Under the pieces are notes generated by a model. It saw only the letters and a program-made list of their open reading frames with translations, was not told the origin of the DNA and ran no database searches. This document shows positions 20,846 to 25,739 of a stretch of 25,739 nt of DNA, one piece after another. Source of the stretch: a virus. Both the position numbers and the translations under genes were made by a program. The stretch covers positions 1-25,739 of the IMG/VR virus record IMGVR_UViG_3300046804_000754; one strand, given 5' to 3'. Position 1 is the stretch's first letter, and each line of letters starts with the position of its first letter.

Positions 20846-21184
20846 TTAACTATTGTAAGTGCCAGAAACATCTTGACCACCGTTGACAGTAGCCAGGGTA
20901 ACCGTAGCGTTTGTGGTTGCCAATAAACGGACATTCACACCATCAGAGATTACAACGCCACCCACATTAATTGCGCCCACATTGGACCATGTTGCGGTAC
21001 TTGTGGTTGTATTGTAAGCCGATACTGCTTGGATAATCACATTGGCGGTTGCAAATGCAATATAAGTTCCAGCGGGTACGACATTACCAGCGGTGGTTGC
21101 GCTAATGGTTGTAAGCTGCCAATACGCACCAGGTGTATTAGCGTTGCTACCTGAAATCAGGATTTTATTTAAGCCGAGTGCCAT
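20846..21184 (-). CDS. Putative capsid decoration protein, 112 aa
   Basis: This all-beta, Thr/Val/Ala-rich protein (MALGLNKILISGSNANTPGAYWQL, then TYIAFATANVIIQAVSAYN, then GAINVGGVVISDGVNVRLLA and ATVTLATVNGGQD) is encoded directly after the major capsid gene, the usual location for a decoration protein. Composition is like the following gene, and the two may be related beta-sandwiches. RBS AAGGAGA precedes the ATG. Confidence 0.72.
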   Translation of the reverse strand: MALGLNKILISGSNANTPGAYWQLTTISATTAGNVVPAGTYIAFATANVIIQAVSAYNTTTSTATWSNVGAINVGGVVISDGVNVRLLATTNATVTLATVNGGQDVSGTYNS

Positions 21185-21196
21185 GACTAGTTCTCC

Positions 21197-22207
21197 TTAT
21201 AGACTAATAGAGTTGTAGCCAGAAACTCTGGTCATTGACTTCGGCTTGGTGCTTACTAATTCAGCAATCATCAAGACAGCGCCAACATAACCAATCTGCC
21301 AGTTTGGTAGAGTGCTTTCAAATCCAGTAAACACGAAGCTGCCTTGGTCATGGATGTACAAGCTCAAGTAGTTCGAGTTAATGAAATAGACAGTACCCTC
21401 TGGGCAATAAGGATCTGGATAAATAGGTACACCAGCGACCATCAAGGCTCTAAACGCAGCTTGAGGACCGTTAGCATCGCCATCAAATCCGCTACCTGGA
21501 GTAATCACATATTGCTCTTGACCGACATAATCTTGAGCTAAAAGTGTCCAAGTACCGAATCCGCAAACGCCAAAAGTAGGCACTTCTGCACCGTTTTTCA
21601 CAGTTCCAGAAATATACTGAAGGACATTCTGACGAGTTGGGTTTACACCGCCAGCAGCATAAACCTTCGACTTCCACCATGTGTAGGTAGAACGGTTGAT
21701 GTTACCGTAAGTGGGTAGATTTGTACCATCGTCAATTGCGCCTGGCAAACCAATAAACTGCTGAGTATTGGTGTAGTTGGTGTACAAAGCTGTAGCCATT
21801 GCATCCATCATTACATTGGTTGCATCGTTCATACGAGCTTCAATCAATGGAATAATGGCATAGTCTTGCTGTACAGCACCTTCCATACCGAGAAACGGTA
21901 CAGGAGCAATCATCAGCTTGAGGTTGAACTCAGCGTTGTAAGCACCTTGCTGAACCGCTGGTTGCGTAAAGCTACCAGAGTAGTCAGACCATTGTGCGTT
22001 AACAAATTGAGCGCCTTGAACTGGTACAGTTACTTGGGATACACCACCAGAAGCCTGTTGACTATTTGCAATCAACGCAGCCATCAAGGGTGTGCTGTTA
22101 TAAAGTTGTACGACCAGCTTGGGGATAAACGCTCTACGAGTTACATAAGTAAGTTCGTTATATTGCGATGTACCCGATGCTGGAAGAATACCGCCACCTA
22201 TAGGCAT
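21197..22207 (-). CDS. Major capsid protein
   Basis: The 336-residue protein is the size of an HK97-fold coat protein without a prohead protease domain. It begins ILPASGTSQYNELTYVTRRAFIPKLV, then LYNSTPLMAALIANSQQASGG, and includes SQVTVPVQGAQFVNAQWSD (56-75), the beta-strand and loop area of the coat. Near the C terminus it has GVPIYPDPYCPEGTVYFINSN and NWQIGYVGAVLMIAELVSTKP, typical of the closing A-domain and P-domain strands. Gene order (scaffold upstream, decoration and adaptor downstream) strongly supports the call. RBS GGAG precedes the ATG. The exact capsid family was not determined. Confidence 0.88.
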   Translation of the reverse strand: MPIGGGILPASGTSQYNELTYVTRRAFIPKLVVQLYNSTPLMAALIANSQQASGGVSQVTVPVQGAQFVNAQWSDYSGSFTQPAVQQGAYNAEFNLKLMIAPVPFLGMEGAVQQDYAIIPLIEARMNDATNVMMDAMATALYTNYTNTQQFIGLPGAIDDGTNLPTYGNINRSTYTWWKSKVYAAGGVNPTRQNVLQYISGTVKNGAEVPTFGVCGFGTWTLLAQDYVGQEQYVITPGSGFDGDANGPQAAFRALMVAGVPIYPDPYCPEGTVYFINSNYLSLYIHDQGSFVFTGFESTLPNWQIGYVGAVLMIAELVSTKPKSMTRVSGYNSISL

Positions 22208-22253
22208 AGTTTATCTCCAAACAAAATTCAAATATCCCCTTGTACTGCGTACT

Positions 22254-22781
22254 TCAAATACCAATTGGTCGAGTGTTTTTACGCAACTCTTGCAATGCTT
22301 TTGCTGCTTCATTCCTTGCACCTTGGACTGGGTTCTTCCAATACTCATTTAAATTAAAGCCTTTGAGTGGGCTTGGGCTATAGCCAGTCGGTGTGGGTTG
22401 GGCAGCTTGTTTCATCCAGTCAAAATACTCAGCAGCCGTTTCGTGATCGGATATTTTCTTCTCAAGCATAATTTTCTCGATTTCCTCAATATCTTCTTCC
22501 GAAGCAAGACCTTTTTTAATTAATCGATCTCTGCGCTTTTGTAATTCTTCCAACGATTCTTTTTCCTTGAGCTTGGCTTCCAATTGGGCTACCCGATCTT
22601 CGGCTTGCGTCACTTTCTTTTCGGTGTAATCCTCAAGCTCTAGTTCAGGAATAGGCAAATTGGGTCTAACCTTTTTGGTTAAACGCAAGGCTTCTTTGCG
22701 AGTAGCGGGATTTTCAGCTAGCTCTTTCATGAGCATTGCCAATTCATCCCGTTGCTCTAAGCTAATATCTTCTAAGCTCAT
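22254..22781 (-). CDS. Scaffolding protein
   Basis: The 175-residue acidic and helical protein sits immediately before the coat gene, the canonical place for a scaffold. Residues ~48-125 are strongly charged helix (EKKVTQAEDRVAQLEAKLKE, LASEEDIEEIEKIMLEKK) and likely coiled coil, followed by E-Y-F-D-W-M and a Pro-rich linker. The C-terminal basic helix (NPVQGARNEAAKALQELRKN) matches the coat-binding tail of many scaffolds. It would direct assembly of the procapsid and leave or be degraded afterwards. RBS AAGGGG upstream. Confidence 0.85.
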   Translation of the reverse strand: MSLEDISLEQRDELAMLMKELAENPATRKEALRLTKKVRPNLPIPELELEDYTEKKVTQAEDRVAQLEAKLKEKESLEELQKRRDRLIKKGLASEEDIEEIEKIMLEKKISDHETAAEYFDWMKQAAQPTPTGYSPSPLKGFNLNEYWKNPVQGARNEAAKALQELRKNTRPIGI

Positions 22782-22801
22782 CTTTTATCCCCTTAATTAA
22801 T

Positions 22802-22987
22802 TTAGATGACTTTTTTAGTATCACCAGGTTGGCTCATGGACATCATGTTTTTATAGCCAGCCTTGTTAGCAGCACTCAAGCCACCGAACTCAGAATAACG
22901 AGGAGTGTTAATCACTTGACCGTTTTTCTGATTGTTGTCTGTTGGTTTGCGTGGTTGACTTGCACCACGAGGTTTAAAGAGTTCCAT
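22802..22987 (-). CDS. Small basic head-region protein, 61 aa
   Basis: This 61-residue protein is rich in Pro, Asn, Lys and Gly (MELFKPRGASQPRKPTDNNQ) with a conserved-looking second half R-Y-S-E-F-G-G-L-S-A-A-N-K-A-G-Y (30-45). It is likely disordered at the N terminus. The ribosome binding site AAAGGA overlaps the stop region of the gene before. Function unknown; its place between the Pro/Met-rich protein and the scaffold suggests a part in procapsid assembly. Confidence 0.72.
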   Translation of the reverse strand: MELFKPRGASQPRKPTDNNQKNGQVINTPRYSEFGGLSAANKAGYKNMMSMSQPGDTKKVI

Positions 22988-22997
22988 TTTTGATCCT

Positions 22998-23477
22998 TTA
23001 CATGGGTTGAGGTGAAGGAGTGGCTACAGGCGATGGTGCTGGAGCAGCCATTCCAGGAATTGCTGGCGCTTGTGACATTGCCTTACCTTCAGGCGTAGCG
23101 CCACCAGCTTGAGGTAAGGTTTGTAACATCTGTAATATTTCGCTTGATTGCAAGGCGCTGGCTTGATCTTGTTTTGGACCAAGTACGCCAGTAACCATGC
23201 GAATTGCGCTTAAAAGTTTTTTGCCTTCTTCGGAGTCTGCACCGATAGCTGGCAAGGCTTGTTTTAACAAATCCATTGCCATTGACAAATTGACCATTGC
23301 ACCTTCTCGATTACCCATCTTCGGTTCTGGCGTGGACATGGGTGCGCTCATGGGCGGTGAACTTGCATCGGACATACCAGGCAAAGGCGATTCTGGTGCG
23401 GGAGGTACACCAGAGGGAGTAGCAGAATCCCGTTGGCTTCTAATCATTTCCATTAGTTTGTCTGGTGCTACTGCCAT
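22998..23477 (-). CDS. Pro/Met/Ala-rich head-region protein, 159 aa
   Basis: The N-terminal MAVAPDKLMEMIRSQRD helix is followed by a Pro/Ser/Met-rich flexible part (GVPPAPESPLPGM, PPMSAPMSTPEP). A helical core reads GAMVNLSMAMDLLKQALPAIG, then SEEGKKLLSAIRMVTGVLG and SSEILQMLQTLPQAGG, and a second Pro/Ala-rich tail follows. I recall similar proteins between portal and scaffold genes of related phages, but not the function. It follows a candidate promoter and may be the first large gene of a capsid transcription unit; RBS AGGG upstream. Confidence 0.75.
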   Translation of the reverse strand: MAVAPDKLMEMIRSQRDSATPSGVPPAPESPLPGMSDASSPPMSAPMSTPEPKMGNREGAMVNLSMAMDLLKQALPAIGADSEEGKKLLSAIRMVTGVLGPKQDQASALQSSEILQMLQTLPQAGGATPEGKAMSQAPAIPGMAAPAPSPVATPSPQPM

Positions 23478-23502
23478 AAAATTTCCCTATCAAATTACTG
23501 CA

Positions 23503-23532
23503 TAGATTAAACCTAATCTACTTGTTGTCAAG
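23503..23532. repeat. Two adjoining palindromes, operator-like
   Basis: TAGATTA-aacc-TAATCTA (23503-23520) is a perfect seven-base inverted repeat, directly joined to CTTG-ttgt-CAAG (23521-23532). Together they cover the -10, spacer and -35 of the candidate promoter. A transcription factor site is a reasonable reading; an RNA hairpin in the leader is less likely because most of it would lie upstream of the transcript start. Confidence 0.45.
23504..23531 (-). promoter_or_regulatory. Candidate sigma70-type promoter upstream of the capsid genes
   Basis: On the minus strand TTGACA (23531-23526) is a perfect -35 box, followed after 16 bases by TAATCT (23509-23504), a weak -10 (three of six consensus positions). 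Transcripts would start about 20 bases before the ATG at 23477. Position between the portal block and the capsid block is suitable for a secondary late promoter. The -10 match is poor, so the call is tentative. Confidence 0.35.
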
Positions 23533-23600
23533 TGGGGGGTATTATTTTTGCTTCCCTCCCCCCAAGGGAGGTTATCGGTCACCCGAATAATCCTTGCGGA

Positions 23601-23642
23601 TTACTTGCGAGCTTTACGACCTTTGCGAGCTTTGCGTGCCAT
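23601..23642 (-). CDS. Micro-ORF, 13-residue Arg/Lys-rich peptide
   Basis: ATG at 23642 to TAA at 23601 encodes M-A-R-K-A-R-K-G-R-K-A-R-K. Eight of 13 residues are basic. A GGAG ribosome binding site lies eight bases before the start (23651-23654). It is in the only region of about 300 bases here without a large gene (23478-23783). The same region has a second such micro-ORF in the same orientation, each with its own ribosome binding site. I infer DNA- or RNA-binding or packaging-related roles; it may also not be translated. Confidence 0.5.
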   Translation of the reverse strand: MARKARKGRKARK

Positions 23643-23722
23643 TTTGATTTCTCCAATGAGCAGCGGTCACCTATTTCAAAGGGAAGGCAGCCACACCCTT
23701 GTTTTCACCCTCACAGTGAAAC

Positions 23723-23767
23723 TTATCTGCGGGTCTTACGACCACGCTTCATCTTTTTGCCGTACAT
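23723..23767 (-). CDS. Micro-ORF, 14-residue Arg/Lys-rich peptide
   Basis: ATG at 23767 to TAA at 23723 encodes M-Y-G-K-K-M-K-R-G-R-K-T-R-R. Eight of 14 residues are basic. GGAG (23774-23777) lies six bases before the start, and the ORF begins 16 bases after the stop of the preceding gene. The downstream 80 bases before the second micro-ORF contain a short hairpin (TTTCAC/GTGAAA, 23703-23708 with 23716-23721) and nothing else recognisable. Confidence 0.5.
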   Translation of the reverse strand: MYGKKMKRGRKTRR

Positions 23768-23783
23768 AGCGCTCTCCAGTTAA

Positions 23784-23948
23784 CTATCCCCTAACTTGCC
23801 GACCCATAGTCCTTGTTTTTGGACTACGACCATAACTCTGTATGTTGGTAACACGATACTCCAAACTAGCGGGTTTTTCACCACGCTTGAGGTTTTCAGT
23901 CCGAACAAGCGGTTGATCCGCTTTTGGTGCAATGTTTTGACTAGCCAA
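23784..23948 (-). CDS. Small basic protein with probable TTG start, 54 aa
   Basis: The frame extends upstream to an ATG at 24014, but that would overlap the portal gene by 74 bases with an Arg/Ser/Asn-rich sequence. TTG at 23948 has GGGAG seven bases upstream and overlaps the portal stop by only eight bases. From it the protein reads M-A-S-Q-N-I-A-P-K-A-D-Q-P-L-V-R, then NLKRGEKPASLEYRVTNIQS and a basic tail (SPKTRTMGRQVRG). Function unknown; it follows the portal and precedes the micro-ORFs. Confidence 0.62.
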   Translation of the reverse strand: MASQNIAPKADQPLVRTENLKRGEKPASLEYRVTNIQSYGRSPKTRTMGRQVRG

Positions 23949-25575
23949 CTTGTTGCTCCCGTTTTGGTAACTTGATCGGTTGCGCTCCACCCGACTGCGG
24001 TGCTGCGCCACCACCCTCTTTTTCTTGACGCTTTAACTTGTCTTTCAACAATTGTTTCATTGGCGGTTCAAGTAAGTCAAGTAGGGATTCTTTGTCAATC
24101 GCTTGCGCCTTAAACAAATTAAACGCCAATTGCTTGAGATCCTCGGTAAAGATTGGGCTATTGCTGTGCGCATCGACTTTGACCACATAGTCTTTGGTAA
24201 ATTGCTCGGCAATAAACTCTTTGCCTTCGGTGTCCACAAAATGCGTTGGATCATAGGCTTGCATGAGTTTGAGATACAAAGTAGCCATCTTTTCTAAGCT
24301 ATCTTCAACGACCAACGCTCGCTTTTTGGCTCTGGAGCTACCAAGTCTAGCAAGCTGGCTAGCGTGTCCTTGGGAGCGAACACCTGATTCGCCACGCCCA
24401 GAAAGAACATTGCTAATCCCCGAAACCTCGGAGAACATTGCATCAATTTCACGCAATACCTCAAATAGATCGGTAGGCATATTGGGTGCTAAGCGATCTA
24501 CCTTGGCGTTTGGCATATCGGTTGCCAATAAACCACCAGCTCGGTTCAGAGCAAAGTTCTTCTCATCCAATATACCAGTAAAGCCTACAAGGGCGGTAGG
24601 AGGACTAACTTGTTTAGACAATAGGTCTAGCACCTCGTTCATGCGTTGGTTGCGGAGTTGCTGCAACATGATGAGTTTTTGGCACTCGGATTCCCCCCAA
24701 TAGTAGTCGTACAAGGGGTTCGGGCAAACCTGAACAAACGGACATTCGCCTTTGAGGAACAGACTAGCGCCTGAACGGTCATAAATAATGACTTTCGGAC
24801 TTGCAATGGTTACCACTTGGTAATCTTCGGTTTCGTCATTCCACACCCATAGCTCGTGCATTTCAACCGTATCTTCGGCTACTCGTGGGATGTACTTCAT
24901 CTCGCCATACAAATCCAAATTAACATTACCGTAAATGGTCGGATTGGTTTGGCTTGTAATAATGCGGTTTACGGCATTGGGCATCTCCGATTCTTTGGGA
25001 GATACCATGGTGGAGAGTTTGCTGACAATTTCCTCTCGTTTTGGGTGGGAATACAGACGGGCGTAAAGGTCCGACTTCGTAATGTAGTATGTCTGAATTA
25101 GTGCTTCTTGCCTGTCTGTATAAGGGGTATCCTCACGCAGTACGCCCATTGCAGCAGCTTCGACCATGTAAGGATGAATACCATTGTTCATAACGAGCTT
25201 AACAAAACTAGTGTTGTACACCAATGACCAATTGAGCGCCTGTGAAAACACTTGATCGGCATTGGAGTTTAGCCATTCGTCATTTAGTGCTTGGGTAAGC
25301 GAAGGGGTTTTGCGGTGTTCAATCGGGTTAACCGATGCGCCTAAACCAATCGAAAATCGGGTGGTTTCGGCTGAATACAAAAAGGATGAGAGTTGATCGA
25401 GGTGCGGATTAATTTTATTAAAGTAAGCTGGCACTTCTTCAGGACCAGAACCAAATAAATAATACGAGCGTAGTGTAGTGTAATCTCCCCGTCTTTCTTC
25501 TTTGGACACCATGCACTTTTGCATAATGTCTAAATAAAAATCTTCTCGGTCTGCGTTATTTGACGGGATTCTCAT
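23941..25575 (-). CDS. Portal protein
   Basis: The 544-residue protein starts MRIPSNNADREDFYLDIM and has typical portal features: DYTTLRSYYLFGSGPEE then INPHLDQLSSFLYSAETTRF (an N-terminal wing region), LNWSLVYNTSFVKLVMNNG (113-131), and the stem/crown area VQVCPNPLYDYYWGESECQK, then LLSKQVSPPTALVGFTG, then FSEVSGISNVLSGRGESGVRSQGHASQLARLGSSRAKK. The C-terminal helix (EPPMKQLLKDKLKRQEKEG) and a Gly/Gln-rich tail follow. It forms the dodecameric ring through which DNA is packaged and released. The start overlaps the stop of the small gene ahead (ATGA). Size is in the range of podovirus portals. Confidence 0.9.
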   Translation of the reverse strand: MRIPSNNADREDFYLDIMQKCMVSKEERRGDYTTLRSYYLFGSGPEEVPAYFNKINPHLDQLSSFLYSAETTRFSIGLGASVNPIEHRKTPSLTQALNDEWLNSNADQVFSQALNWSLVYNTSFVKLVMNNGIHPYMVEAAAMGVLREDTPYTDRQEALIQTYYITKSDLYARLYSHPKREEIVSKLSTMVSPKESEMPNAVNRIITSQTNPTIYGNVNLDLYGEMKYIPRVAEDTVEMHELWVWNDETEDYQVVTIASPKVIIYDRSGASLFLKGECPFVQVCPNPLYDYYWGESECQKLIMLQQLRNQRMNEVLDLLSKQVSPPTALVGFTGILDEKNFALNRAGGLLATDMPNAKVDRLAPNMPTDLFEVLREIDAMFSEVSGISNVLSGRGESGVRSQGHASQLARLGSSRAKKRALVVEDSLEKMATLYLKLMQAYDPTHFVDTEGKEFIAEQFTKDYVVKVDAHSNSPIFTEDLKQLAFNLFKAQAIDKESLLDLLEPPMKQLLKDKLKRQEKEGGGAAPQSGGAQPIKLPKREQQVG

Positions 25576-25721
25576 GTCTTAATCTTTAGATTATCAGGAT
25601 CTCTCAAAGTTGATTTTGGATCTATTCTAGGTCCTGAGTTTATACCAGCCTGAGATGGTGTCAAGCCCACCGCTTCACCTTTAACGGATTGAATCGCACG
25701 ACCCGCTAACAAGGATTGCAT
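25572..25721 (-). CDS. Small protein ahead of portal, 49 aa
   Basis: ATG at 25721 to TGA at 25572 encodes 49 residues (MQSLLAGRAIQSVKGEAVG, then TPSQAGINSGPRIDPKSTLR and a polar tail). AAGGA lies seven bases upstream and the stop overlaps the portal start in ATGA form, both good signs of translation. A TAA at 25724-25726 shows that another leftward gene may end just before it; gene order would make that the large terminase, but only five codons are in the window. Function unknown. Confidence 0.7.
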   Translation of the reverse strand: MQSLLAGRAIQSVKGEAVGLTPSQAGINSGPRIDPKSTLRDPDNLKIKT

Positions 25722-25739
25722 ATTTAGTCCTTGGAATCC

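Noticed and set aside
23555-23571. Intrinsic terminator from the CCTCCC/GGGAGG hairpin
   Set aside because: Neither strand has a T-run after the stem, so it does not meet the usual pattern.
25724-25739. End of a large terminase gene at the right edge
   Set aside because: Only D-S-K-D and a stop are visible; gene order makes it plausible but the sequence cannot support a call.
1-25739. tRNA genes, integrase, repressor, insertion sequences
   Set aside because: I looked for them on both strands and saw no convincing cloverleaf, recombinase motif or terminal inverted repeats.

Overview
The window is part of the genome of a tailed bacteriophage (Caudoviricetes), very probably a short-tailed, podovirus-like phage of a Gram-negative host. 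The evidence is an unbroken head and neck block (portal, scaffold, capsid, adaptor, packaged-DNA stabiliser), no tape-measure, tail-tube or sheath gene, several large Ala/Gly/Gln-rich candidate ejection proteins, and a holin plus M15-peptidase lysis cassette. No integrase, repressor, tRNA, insertion sequence or CRISPR array was seen. Small-protein families that I associate with uncultured aquatic phages suggest a freshwater bacterium, but the host is inference only.

Left arm, + strand, 1-3986: a recombination/replication operon. It holds a 5'-truncated RecT-type annealing protein, a small SSB-like protein, a tiny secreted Cys-rich peptide, a RusA Holliday-junction resolvase, an intergenic segment that can fold as an H-type pseudoknot, an AT-rich stretch with three proteins of unknown function (103, 26 and 163 aa), and a GT-A glycosyltransferase followed by a FkbM-type methyltransferase. 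Most genes touch or overlap, so translational coupling is expected.

Right arm, - strand, 25721 down to 3949: the late operon. In transcription order it has a 49-aa protein, the portal, a 54-aa TTG-start protein, two micro-ORFs of 14 and 13 codons for Arg/Lys-rich peptides, a promoter/operator-like palindromic region, a Pro/Met-rich protein, a 61-aa protein, scaffold, major capsid protein, two decoration-like proteins and a small neck-region protein. The neck adaptor and stabiliser follow, each with an apparent extra domain, then a cluster of repeat-rich fibre and adhesin genes, an XhlA-like small membrane protein, a triplicated-motif acidic protein, and five candidate internal virion proteins. 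After these come small accessory and membrane proteins, holin, endolysin, and three tiny, very basic proteins.

The two arms converge and overlap tail to tail by 38 bases at 3949-3986, with no intergenic terminator. Several genes were recovered by reading the minus strand directly because they are very short: 25572-25721, 23723-23767, 23601-23642, 12267-12446, 4340-4480, 3949-4110, and 1927-2007 on the plus strand. All family assignments come from reading motifs and gene order. No database search was run.
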